Translations under genes and position numbers: made by a program
Notes under the pieces: model-generated
Seen by the model: only the letters and a program-made list of their open reading frames with translations
Database searches by the model: none
What the model was told of the DNA's origin: nothing
In this document: positions 1-6,283 of the stretch, in pieces
How the letters are laid out: each line of letters opens with the position of its first letter
Numbering within the stretch: the first letter of the stretch is position 1
Source: an uncultured Clostridia bacterium
GTDB lineage: Bacteria > Bacillota > Clostridia > Oscillospirales > Oscillospiraceae
Reading direction: 5' to 3'
Assembly: GCA_937892865.1 (NCBI GenBank)
Contig: CALBJG010000046.1
Coordinates: 1 to 6,422 of the forward strand
Length of the DNA stretch: 6,422 nt

Positions 1-1410
1 GCCCATGCCCATGCCGCCGGTGGGGGGCATGCCGTATTCCATGGCGTTGAGGAAATCCTCGTCCAGCATTTCGGTCTCATCGTCGCCGCGCTCCCGCTGC
101 TCTACCTGCTTCATAAAGCGGTCTCTCTGGTCAACGGGATCGTTCAGTTCAGAGTAGGCGTTTGCCAACTCACTGTGGCAGACGAACAGTTCGAAACGCT
201 CGGTCAAGCGAGGATCGATGGGGCTGCGCTTGGTCAGGGGGCTGACCTCCACGGGATACATGGTAATAAAGGTAGGCTGGATCAGATGCTCTTCTACTTT
301 CTGGTCGAAGCAGGCGTACAGAGCATTGCCCCAGGTCTTCTCGGCGGCATCTGCCAATTCCACGCCCTTTGCCTTGGCGGCTGCAACGGCTTCCGCATCG
401 TCAGAGATGGCATCAAAGTCAATGCCCACATACTCACGAACGGCCTCTACCATAGTCATACGGCGCCAGCCGGGGGTCAGGTCGATCTTCTCGCCCAGCC
501 ATTCCACTTCGTAAGTGCCCAGAATTTCCTTTGCCGCGCCGGAGATGATACCCTCGGCGATGTCCATCATATCGTGGAAATCGGCATAAGCCTGGTACAG
601 TTCCACAGTGGTAAACTCCGGGTTGTGCTTGGGGTCCATACCTTCATTCCGGAAGATTCTGCCGATCTCGTATACCCGGTCCATACCGCCTACGATCAGC
701 CGCTTCAGGGGCAGTTCGGTGGCGATACGCATAAACATATCGATATCCAGCGTATTGTGATGGGTAATAAAGGGACGGGCGGCTGCGCCACCGGCGATGG
801 TGTTCAGCACAGGAGTCTCTACCTCGATATAGTTCATATTATCGAGATAATTGCGCATAAACTTAATGAACTGGGAACGGATCACGAAATTCCGTTTTAC
901 CTCGGGGTTGACCATCAGGTCCACATAGCGCTGACGGAAGCGGATCTCCTTATCGGTCAGACCGTGGTATTTTTCGGGCAGGGGCAGCAGGGACTTGGAA
1001 AGCAGGGTAACTTTCTTTGCCCGGATGGAGATCTCCTCGGTTTTGGTCTTAAAGACCTCGCCCTCTACGCCCACGATATCGCCGATATCGTTTTTCTTAA
1101 AGAATGCATATTCCTCTTCGCCCAGTTCGTCGATCTTGACAAACAACTGGATGCGGCCGGCGGTATCCTGCAGATCGCAGAACATCACCTTACCCTGGCC
1201 GCGCTTGCTCATAAGTCTGCCGGCGACCCGGACCATCTTGCCTTCATAGGCATCGTAGTTTTCTTTGATCTGGACAGAATAGGAGTCAAAATCAAACTTG
1301 GTCTGCAGGAAAGGATCTCTGCCCTCTGCCTGCAGCGCAGCTAACTTGTCACGGCGGATCTGTGCCTGCTCGGATACCGGCAGTTCCGCCTGGGGTTCAA
1401 ACTTTGCCAT
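1..1410 (-). CDS. lysS: Lysyl-tRNA synthetase, class II (3' end cut off by the window edge)
   Basis: This cytoplasmic enzyme charges tRNA-Lys with lysine using ATP. The frame is open for 470 codons from ATG at 1410 to the left edge. Class II LysS is usually about 490-510 residues, so only some 20-40 are missing. The OB-fold anticodon-binding domain spans about residues 54-140 (VRVAGRLMSKRG near its start). The catalytic domain follows: motif 1 around 178-200 (ending IEVETP), the LysS hallmark GGAAARPFITHHN at 207-219, and motif 2 at 251-270 starting RIFRNEGMDPKHNPEF. Motif 3 begins at PPTGGMGMG (462-470) and is interrupted by the edge, so its arginine is not visible. The start is fixed by GGGAGGG lying inside the last codons of greA. 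The gene follows greA after one base with no terminator or separate promoter, so the two are very likely cotranscribed and translationally coupled. No T-box leader is seen. Family assignment is essentially certain. Confidence 0.97.
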   Translation of the reverse strand, partial: MAKFEPQAELPVSEQAQIRRDKLAALQAEGRDPFLQTKFDFDSYSVQIKENYDAYEGKMVRVAGRLMSKRGQGKVMFCDLQDTAGRIQLFVKIDELGEEEYAFFKKNDIGDIVGVEGEVFKTKTEEISIRAKKVTLLSKSLLPLPEKYHGLTDKEIRFRQRYVDLMVNPEVKRNFVIRSQFIKFMRNYLDNMNYIEVETPVLNTIAGGAAARPFITHHNTLDIDMFMRIATELPLKRLIVGGMDRVYEIGRIFRNEGMDPKHNPEFTTVELYQAYADFHDMMDIAEGIISGAAKEILGTYEVEWLGEKIDLTPGWRRMTMVEAVREYVGIDFDAISDDAEAVAAAKAKGVELADAAEKTWGNALYACFDQKVEEHLIQPTFITMYPVEVSPLTKRSPIDPRLTERFELFVCHSELANAYSELNDPVDQRDRFMKQVEQRERGDDETEMLDEDFLNAMEYGMPPTGGMGMG

Positions 1411-1411
1411 A

Positions 1412-1891
1412 TTAGCCCTCCCGGGAAACTTCCACGATCTTCATTGTATAGGAGCCGGCGGGCGCATTGACAGTGAATGTGTCACCGGCGGCTTTGCCGA
1501 CCATTGCGCGACCGAAGGGAGAATCGTCAGACACTTTGTACTCCATGGGGTTGGCTTCCTGGGAGCCGGTGATGGTGTAGACCTCGACCTCGCCGGTTTC
1601 CACATCTTCCACGGTCACCTTGCAACCCAAGCCTGCCAGACCGTTGGCCTCGTTCTCATCTTCGATGATAACGGCGTGGGACAGAATGTCCTCCACCTCG
1701 GCAATACGGCCGTACAGTTTTGCCTGCTCATTTTTTGCTGCATCATACTCGGAGTTTTCGGACAAGTCACCGTAAGACCGGGCTTCTGCGATCATTGCAG
1801 CGACCTCGCGCTCACGGGTGGTCTTCAGATAATTCAGTTCTTTTTCCAGATCTTCCAGACGACGACTTGTAATTTTAAATTCCTTTGCCAT
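1412..1891 (-). CDS. greA: Transcription elongation factor GreA
   Basis: GreA enters the secondary channel of RNA polymerase and stimulates cleavage of backtracked transcripts, releasing stalled complexes. The 159-residue product is the normal length for the family. Residues 1-75 form the N-terminal coiled-coil hairpin. Its tip carries GDLSENSEYDAAKNEQ at 41-56, including the acidic D42 and E45 that correspond to the conserved tip residues holding the catalytic magnesium. Residues about 80-159 form the C-terminal FKBP-like domain, with the usual SPFGRAMVGKAAGD signature at 124-137. The start ATG at 1891 is preceded by GAAAGGG about nine bases upstream, a moderate ribosome binding site. A near-consensus housekeeping promoter lies just upstream, and lysS follows at once, so greA is the first gene of a greA-lysS unit. 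Nothing is odd about the protein. Confidence 0.97.
   Translation of the reverse strand: MAKEFKITSRRLEDLEKELNYLKTTREREVAAMIAEARSYGDLSENSEYDAAKNEQAKLYGRIAEVEDILSHAVIIEDENEANGLAGLGCKVTVEDVETGEVEVYTITGSQEANPMEYKVSDDSPFGRAMVGKAAGDTFTVNAPAGSYTMKIVEVSREG
1416..1422 (-). promoter_or_regulatory. lysS ribosome binding site inside the end of greA
   Basis: GGGAGGG (minus strand) lies within the final greA codons, five bases before the lysS ATG at 1410. The greA stop TAA (1414-1412) and the lysS ATG are separated by one base. Ribosomes finishing greA would therefore sit on the lysS initiation region, a layout typical of translational coupling. Confidence 0.8.
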
Positions 1892-1935
1892 AATTCAAAA
1901 CCCTTTCTTGGATAAAAATTTCCATAACTCCCTAC

Positions 1936-1964
1936 ATTATAGATGGAAAAGCCCATATAGTCAA
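1936..1964 (-). promoter_or_regulatory. Housekeeping (sigma-70/sigma-A) promoter of greA-lysS
   Basis: On the minus strand, TTGACT (1964-1959) is followed after exactly 17 bases by a perfect TATAAT (1941-1936). An A-run (AAAAAAA) directly upstream of the -35 box could act as an UP-like element. The start of transcription would fall near 1929-1930, giving a leader of about 38 nt before the greA ATG. No hairpin or riboswitch-like fold is apparent in this short leader. Confidence 0.88.
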
Positions 1965-2033
1965 GTTTTTTTGCCACTGTTTCCCGGTGAAAATCCGTCA
2001 GATTTGCATTTTTTGGTGATGTATGAAAAAAAT

Positions 2034-2062
2034 GTTTATTTTTCTAAAAAGCGGAAATACTG
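2034..2062 (+). promoter_or_regulatory. Candidate forespore sigma-F type promoter of spoIIQ
   Basis: GTTTA (2034-2038) and GGAAATACTG (2053-2062), 14 bases apart, fit the sigma-F consensus known from Bacillus (about GYWTA, N14-16, GGNNANNNTR). No good sigma-A promoter is seen in front of this gene. In B. subtilis spoIIQ is a sigma-F gene, which makes the match meaningful. A caution is that the predicted transcription start, near 2068-2070, falls on the ribosome binding site, so the leader would be only about 15 nt. The region is A/T-rich, so chance matches are possible. Confidence 0.45.
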
Positions 2063-2067
2063 GGTTT

Positions 2068-2075
2068 AGGAGGTG
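2068..2075 (+). promoter_or_regulatory. Strong ribosome binding site that sets the spoIIQ start
   Basis: AGGAGGTG is a full anti-16S match, seven bases before ATG at 2083. It decides between this start and the in-frame upstream ATG at 2023, which has no ribosome binding site and lies upstream of the candidate promoter's -10 box. Confidence 0.9.
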
Positions 2076-2082
2076 CATAACA

Positions 2083-2766
2083 ATGCGCAAAAAAACAAAC
2101 AGCGGAAATTTTAACGGCAAGGGCTACTACATAGCCCTTGCGCTGTGTGCTTTCGCTATCGTGATTTCCGGTTTTCTTTATTATTGGAACGCCAACAAGC
2201 CGGAGCCTTCGCTCCGGGACCCGGACAGCACCGTAGGTGCGACCATCGATCCGGGGGATGATATTCCCGTGGGTGCGACCCAGCCAAATGATGCCACCCA
2301 GGATGCTACCGATCCCAGTCAGCAGAAGCCGGACAACAAACCGGGCAAACTGGGAAAAACAGCCGCGCCGGTAGCCGGTCAGACCGTAGCGGAATATGCT
2401 ATGGACTGTCTCAGTTACAACCAGACGACCAGAGATTGGCGTACGCACAATGGCATTGACATTGCTGCAGAGGCCGGCACATTTGTCACCGCCGCTGCCG
2501 ACGGCACGGTTTATACGGTTTACGAAGACGATATGATGGGCACTACCGTTGTGATCAGCCACGCTGAAGGTTACACCACCAAGTATGCAAGTCTTAGTGA
2601 AGATGTATTGGTGCAGCCCGGTGATACGGTAACGGTAGGTCAGCAGATCGGCACCGTGGGACAAACAGCCCTTTTGGAAAGCGCCATCGGCGACCACCTG
2701 CATTTCAGTGTGACTCGCAATGATACGCCGGTAGACCCTGCGGATTTTCTGCCGGGAGAAAACTGA
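2083..2766 (+). CDS. spoIIQ: SpoIIQ-like membrane-anchored LytM (M23) sporulation protein
   Basis: The product has 227 residues from ATG 2083. An N-terminal basic stretch is followed by one membrane segment (about 15-35), then a Pro/Asp/Thr-rich linker (about 38-95), then a LytM/M23 domain (about 98-224) outside the membrane. The domain has H122 and D126 of the HxxxD motif (HNGID) and H205/H207 of HLH, so the zinc ligands are present. Where active enzymes have YxHL there is YASL (168-171), so one catalytic histidine is replaced by Ser170. The order W-x2-H-x3-D, this degenerate site and the ending VDPADFL resemble SpoIIQ of Clostridia. SpoIIQ is made in the forespore and pairs across the intermembrane space with mother-cell SpoIIIAH during engulfment and feeding. 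The gene stands alone between the divergent greA-lysS unit and a convergent operon, with its own terminator, and has a possible sigma-F promoter. The alternative is a generic M23 membrane protein. M23 membership is near certain; the SpoIIQ name is likely but not proven. Confidence 0.78.
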   Translation: MRKKTNSGNFNGKGYYIALALCAFAIVISGFLYYWNANKPEPSLRDPDSTVGATIDPGDDIPVGATQPNDATQDATDPSQQKPDNKPGKLGKTAAPVAGQTVAEYAMDCLSYNQTTRDWRTHNGIDIAAEAGTFVTAAADGTVYTVYEDDMMGTTVVISHAEGYTTKYASLSEDVLVQPGDTVTVGQQIGTVGQTALLESAIGDHLHFSVTRNDTPVDPADFLPGEN

Positions 2767-2816
2767 TTCGATCCTCTCATTTTCTTTCCTCTTTGTTCGA
2801 CCTTTGGAAGGTCAAA

Positions 2817-2847
2817 AGGACGCGGTATTCACCGCGTCCTCTTTTTT
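2817..2847 (+). terminator. Intrinsic terminator of spoIIQ, probably bidirectional
   Basis: A perfect 10-bp stem (AGGACGCGGT, 2817-2826, with ACCGCGTCCT, 2831-2840) has a 4-nt loop and is followed by CTTTTTT on the plus strand. The T-run overlaps the stop codon (2848-2846) of the convergent S41 gene. On the minus strand the same stem is followed by TTTT, so it can also end the ftsEX operon, though more weakly. A smaller 6-bp hairpin (GACCTT/AAGGTC, 2799-2813) lies just upstream and has no T-run on either strand. The 79-bp gap 2767-2845 holds no gene. Confidence 0.9.
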
Positions 2848-4027
2848 ATTGCTTGCCGGTCAGGCAGGCGATGGCTGCCTGGATCTGGGGATCCTTTTCC
2901 GGTTTCAGTGTGCCGGCATAAATAGCATTCGCCTCTTCTTCCGTCACTTCAACGGGAATGTCCGGCGTAAGGCCACCCACTTCTGCCAGCACCACGCCCT
3001 TCGGTGTGGAATACTTGCCCATAGACAAGCCCACCGCAGAACCGTCGGAAAGTTTCATTGTCTGCTGATAATAACTTTTACCGCAGGTCTGCTCGCCGAT
3101 GACCGTTGCCCATTCATACTCCCGCAACGCCGCGGCAAAAAACTCTGCCGCAGAATAACTGTCACCGTTCACAAGGACAGCCATAGGCATTTTTAAGCAT
3201 TTTGCATCGGACTTATCTGTGGATTTTTGACCCAGATAGTTCTCTGTGTGGAACAGATCGCCTTCCGGCAACAGATAGTCCAGCACATTTACCATTTCGT
3301 GGCGGTAACCACCGGGGTTAAAGCGAACATCGAAAATCAGCGATTTCGCCCCCTGGGCAATCAACTGCTCGATTGCCGTCTTGGTCTCCTCTGCGCAGCG
3401 GTTATCGAAATTATTGATCTTTACAAGACCGATATTCTCCGGCAGCATCGTCGCCGTTGCCACTTCAACTTCAATCAACTGGCGGGTGACGGTAACTGTC
3501 AGTTTTTCTTCCCCACGCAGAACGCCCAGTTCCACCTGGGTATTTTCCTCGCCACGGATCCATTCTCTGGCGTCGTTAACCGTTTTTCCCGCAAGGGATC
3601 GCCCGTCTACGGAAATCAGAATATCTCCTGCTTTGATGCCCGCTTTTTCAGCGCCGCCACCGGGTTCTACAGACTCTACATCAATGCCGGTCTCATCCTG
3701 GCGCTGCCGTACCGTAACGCCGATACCCACATAGGAATTATTCACACTGTCCAGATAGTCTGCATATTGATCCGCAGGAATATAGTAACTCCACCGGTCA
3801 CCCAATGCATCTACCATCGCATAGGCGCCTGCATCCTCGATCTTCTTTTGGTCCGCCTCGCCGATGAAGCAGTTAAGCAGCAGATTCTCCAGTTCCTCCA
3901 GTTTAGATGATCCGATACGCATATTGTTTTGGAATACCAGCAATGTAGCGAAAGATGCGATCGCTGCCACCAAAATATACGACACTGTCTTCAAAAGAAA
4001 CGACAGCCACCCATTTTTCTTTTCCAT
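2846..4027 (-). CDS. S41 family carboxy-terminal processing protease (CtpA/CtpB-like)
   Basis: This 393-residue serine protease is anchored by one N-terminal membrane segment (about 12-32), with the rest outside the cell membrane. A PDZ domain (about 97-182; VGIGV at 100-104, then AGIKAGDILISVDG at 129-142) should recognise substrate C-termini and gate the active site. The S41 core follows, with FDVRFNPGG at 232-240. The catalytic residues are visible: S292 in SYSAAE, K317 in GEQTCGK and Q321. The Ser-Lys spacing of 25 and Lys-Gln spacing of 4 equal those of CtpB, so the enzyme should be active. The start is supported by GAGGTG six bases upstream. It is the last gene of the ftsE-ftsX-M23 cluster, 60 bp after the M23 gene with a hairpin between. 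Known relatives cut envelope or sporulation proteins: B. subtilis CtpB acts in the sigma-K pathway. The substrate here is unknown; a role in processing the neighbouring hydrolase is only inference. Confidence 0.93.
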   Translation of the reverse strand: MEKKNGWLSFLLKTVSYILVAAIASFATLLVFQNNMRIGSSKLEELENLLLNCFIGEADQKKIEDAGAYAMVDALGDRWSYYIPADQYADYLDSVNNSYVGIGVTVRQRQDETGIDVESVEPGGGAEKAGIKAGDILISVDGRSLAGKTVNDAREWIRGEENTQVELGVLRGEEKLTVTVTRQLIEVEVATATMLPENIGLVKINNFDNRCAEETKTAIEQLIAQGAKSLIFDVRFNPGGYRHEMVNVLDYLLPEGDLFHTENYLGQKSTDKSDAKCLKMPMAVLVNGDSYSAAEFFAAALREYEWATVIGEQTCGKSYYQQTMKLSDGSAVGLSMGKYSTPKGVVLAEVGGLTPDIPVEVTEEEANAIYAGTLKPEKDPQIQAAIACLTGKQ

Positions 4028-4054
4028 AATTCACACCTCGTGTACAGACACAAC

Positions 4055-4080
4055 ATCCCACAGCCTGCCGGCTGTGGGAT
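4055..4080 (-). other. Intercistronic 11-bp hairpin between M23 hydrolase and S41 protease genes
   Basis: ATCCCACAGCC (4055-4065) and GGCTGTGGGAT (4070-4080) pair perfectly around a 4-nt loop, in the 60-bp gap starting 7 bases after the stop of the M23 gene. In the direction of transcription the stem is followed by GTTGTGTCTG, which has no U-run, so it is not a standard intrinsic terminator. It may stabilise the upstream mRNA 3' end, mark a processing site, or partially reduce expression of the protease gene. The fold is clear; the role is inferred. Confidence 0.6.
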
Positions 4081-4087
4081 ATGTATA

Positions 4088-5377
4088 TCAGAAATTGATG
4101 TAGTTTGCCGGGTTTACGGAAGATCCGTTATAATACACGCCAAAATGCAGGTGGGGTCCGGTGGATGTACCGGTGGAACCGACATATCCGATCACCTGAC
4201 CGGCATTGACATACTCCCCTTGGGAAACGATGTAGTGGGTCATATGAAGATATTTTGTCTCAAAACCGTCCAAATGATCCAATGTTACATAGTAGCCGGA
4301 AGACCAGTCGTAAGTTGCCCACTTGACGCGACCGGCGCGGCTGGCAATGATCGGTGTGCCGCTGGCTGCCGCCAGGTCCACACCTGCGTGGAACTTCCAA
4401 GTGCCGTAAACCGGGTGGACACGGTAGCCGTAGGGGCTGGAGAAATAGGTATAGTTAACGGGGATCAGCCAGGTAATGCCTGCGCCGTCAATATTGGCGC
4501 TACCGGCAGTACCGCCGCCAGAGTAAGAAGGCTTTGCGGTGGTAGGGGGGATCGAAGTGGATAACCATTGCTGGTATTCCCGATCCTTCGCCTCATCATA
4601 CTCCACTTCTTTATCCGCGATCTCATCCTGGAGTTTGTGGGATTCGTCTTCCGCCTTATCCAGCAGAGCCTGATATTCATCGCCGGTTGCCAGCAACTCT
4701 GTCAGCAATTTATCCGCCTCAAGGCGTTTTTCTTTCAAAGATTCCTGGGATTCTTCCAGTTCTTTTTTCATTGTTTCCAGGGCTTCTTTTTCTGCTTGCA
4801 GTTCTGCCTTGGCTGCGGCTACTTCCTTTGCCGCCTCGCTCATCTCCCGGATTCGCTTTTCATCTGCTTCCTGGAGTTCTTCCACCATGGTAAACCGGTC
4901 CAGCAGATCGGAGAAATCCTCTGCTTCGAAGATCACTGTCCAGTAGGACATATCCCCTTCTTCTTCCATTGCCCGGAGTCGCTCCCGGTGTTTGATGCGC
5001 ATTTCTTCCAGTTCGATTTCCGCCTTCTCCAGTTCGCCCTGTTTGTCAGCGATCAACTGGCTGTATGCCGCGATCTGGGAATTGATATTGATGACCTTTT
5101 CGTGGAGCATAAAAATCTCCTGGTCGATAATATCTTTCTGCGCCACAATGGCTTCCATTTCATTCAGATTATCAGACAACTGACTTTCCAGTTCCTTGAT
5201 CTTCTTATCGATCTCCGCTTTCTCGTCTTCCAAAGCATCGATCTGATTTTTGATCTCACTGCTGGAAGCATTTTTGGCATCTACCAATGTGGGCAGGATA
5301 CCGGCTATCAAACCGAGCAGCATTACCGCCGCCAAAATACCGGCAATAATGGAGATCATTCGTTTTTTATTGTTCAT
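4088..5377 (-). CDS. Secreted coiled-coil M23 peptidoglycan hydrolase (PcsB/EnvC/CwlO-type FtsEX partner)
   Basis: The 429-residue product begins with a signal peptide or anchor (hydrophobic about 8-30, possible cleavage after VDA, 32-34). A long coiled coil (about 37-270), rich in Glu, Lys and Ala, is interrupted near 131-165 by the element RERLRAMEEEGD followed by SYWTVIF, which is typical of the PcsB/EnvC coiled-coil domain. A Pro/Ser/Gly linker (about 276-295) leads to the M23 domain (about 310-427). Zinc ligands H330 and D334 (HAGVD) and H411, and the catalytic H378 (YLHM) and H409 (HLH) are all present, so it is probably an active endopeptidase, unlike EnvC, whose M23 domain is degenerate and only activates amidases. 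The gene starts 12 bp after ftsX, with AGAGG six bases before its ATG. In related systems the coiled coil binds the outer loop of FtsX, and ATP hydrolysis by FtsE releases autoinhibition to split septal or side-wall peptidoglycan. That pairing is inferred here from gene order and domains. Which cell-wall event it serves cannot be read from sequence. Confidence 0.92.
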   Translation of the reverse strand: MNNKKRMISIIAGILAAVMLLGLIAGILPTLVDAKNASSSEIKNQIDALEDEKAEIDKKIKELESQLSDNLNEMEAIVAQKDIIDQEIFMLHEKVININSQIAAYSQLIADKQGELEKAEIELEEMRIKHRERLRAMEEEGDMSYWTVIFEAEDFSDLLDRFTMVEELQEADEKRIREMSEAAKEVAAAKAELQAEKEALETMKKELEESQESLKEKRLEADKLLTELLATGDEYQALLDKAEDESHKLQDEIADKEVEYDEAKDREYQQWLSTSIPPTTAKPSYSGGGTAGSANIDGAGITWLIPVNYTYFSSPYGYRVHPVYGTWKFHAGVDLAAASGTPIIASRAGRVKWATYDWSSGYYVTLDHLDGFETKYLHMTHYIVSQGEYVNAGQVIGYVGSTGTSTGPHLHFGVYYNGSSVNPANYINF

Positions 5378-5389
5378 ACAAAACCTCTT

Positions 5390-6283
5390 TTATACATTCA
5401 TAAACTTCCGGATAGAAGTCCAGCTGCCAACCACGCCAACAAACAGACCTGCCGCGCAGAAGGTCGCCACCATAGGCAACAAAAGTTCGGTGAAAGGTAC
5501 GAAATTAAAGATGCCCAGCAAGCCCTCTTGATTGGAGATCCACATAACTGTGGCGTCGTACAAAAGCCACTCTGCGCCAAAGGCAACAGCCGCGCCCAAC
5601 ATACCCAGGATAAAACCTTCCACCACGAAGGGCAGTCGGATGAATCCGTTGGTAGCGCCCACCATTTTCATAATGCTGATCTCGGCTTCCCGTTCATGCA
5701 TACCCAGTTTGACCGTATTGGAAATGATCAGCAAAGATACGATCAGCAGCACAGCCGTTACGGTAACGGTGACGACTTCCAGCACCATCTTGATAGTGGA
5801 GAAACCCTTTGCCATCTGCTGTTCGGCAAGGACTCTGTGGACACCCTTGATCTGGCTCAAGGCTTCCACCGTCTGATCGATCTTGGCATTGTCCTCCAAA
5901 ATAACCACGAAGCGATGGCGTAAGTAGTTATCTTCCATACCGGAGAGAATGGTCTCCGGGTCTTCGAACTTGGAGGCGTACTGCTCCAAAGCCTCTGTGC
6001 GGTGGACAAAGGTCGCCTTGTACACATTGGGTACGCGGTTGATCTGTGTACCCACACTTTGGGCTTCCGCATCGGTCAGTGTTTCGTCGATGACAACTTT
6101 GACCTCGTTGGTCTTGTTCAGGTCATCCACCATAATATTTACATTGTACATTAAGCTGGCGAATGTGCCCACGATCAGCAGACAAGCCACCGTCACGCAC
6201 ACAGCCGCAAAGGACATAAATCCGTGCAGAAAAATACCCCGGATGCCCTCTTTCAGCAAATATCCCAGATTATTGATCTTCAT
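5390..6283 (-). CDS. ftsX: Cell division ABC transporter permease-like protein FtsX
   Basis: The 297-residue membrane protein forms a complex with the ATPase FtsE. It does not transport but transmits ATP-driven movement to an outside hydrolase. The layout is typical of FtsX: a short cytoplasmic N-terminus starting MKINNLGYLLKEG, membrane segment 1 at about 22-46, a large outer loop at about 47-163, and membrane segments at about 166-188, 217-244 and 265-287. The cytoplasmic stretch between segments 2 and 3 carries the FtsX/MacB signature (NTVKLGMHEREAEISIMKMV at 189-208, then GATNGFIR), which couples to FtsE. The outer loop (about 115 residues) is the expected docking site of the coiled-coil hydrolase encoded next. 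The start overlaps the end of ftsE by 14 bp and has no strong ribosome binding site (GGACGGG about 11 bases upstream), which suggests translation coupled to ftsE. Confidence 0.96.
   Translation of the reverse strand: MKINNLGYLLKEGIRGIFLHGFMSFAAVCVTVACLLIVGTFASLMYNVNIMVDDLNKTNEVKVVIDETLTDAEAQSVGTQINRVPNVYKATFVHRTEALEQYASKFEDPETILSGMEDNYLRHRFVVILEDNAKIDQTVEALSQIKGVHRVLAEQQMAKGFSTIKMVLEVVTVTVTAVLLIVSLLIISNTVKLGMHEREAEISIMKMVGATNGFIRLPFVVEGFILGMLGAAVAFGAEWLLYDATVMWISNQEGLLGIFNFVPFTELLLPMVATFCAAGLFVGVVGSWTSIRKFMNV

Noticed and set aside
175..1344. Long plus-strand open frame of 389 codons
   Set aside because: It is the antisense shadow of lysS, whose product is unmistakable on the minus strand; the plus frame encodes no recognisable domain.
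1875..1925. Minus-strand 16-codon upstream ORF overlapping the greA start in another frame
   Set aside because: Its ATG lies only about 4-5 nt from the predicted transcript start, leaving no room for a ribosome binding site. The peptide shows nothing recognisable.
2023..2082. Upstream in-frame ATG that would lengthen the SpoIIQ-like protein by 20 residues
   Set aside because: No ribosome binding site precedes 2023. The extra residues fit no M23 or SpoIIQ N-terminus, and a perfect AGGAGGTG sits before ATG 2083.
2236..2280. In-frame direct repeat GGTGCGACC, 36 bases apart
   Set aside because: It only encodes VGAT twice in the Pro/Asp/Thr-rich linker of the SpoIIQ-like protein; two short copies in a low-complexity spacer are not a meaningful repeat element.
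2044..2703. Minus-strand open frame of 219 codons opposite spoIIQ
   Set aside because: It is a shadow of the M23 gene, which has a clear ribosome binding site, motifs and terminator; the antisense product has no recognisable features.
2799..2813. Small 6-bp hairpin GACCTT/AAGGTC as a second terminator
   Set aside because: It has no T-run on either strand and lies next to a much stronger terminator stem.
4568..5923. Long plus-strand open frame of 451 codons
   Set aside because: It spans parts of both the M23 hydrolase and ftsX in antisense. Its Phe/Leu/His/Gln-rich composition is the complement of Glu/Lys/Asp-rich coiled-coil codons, not a real protein.
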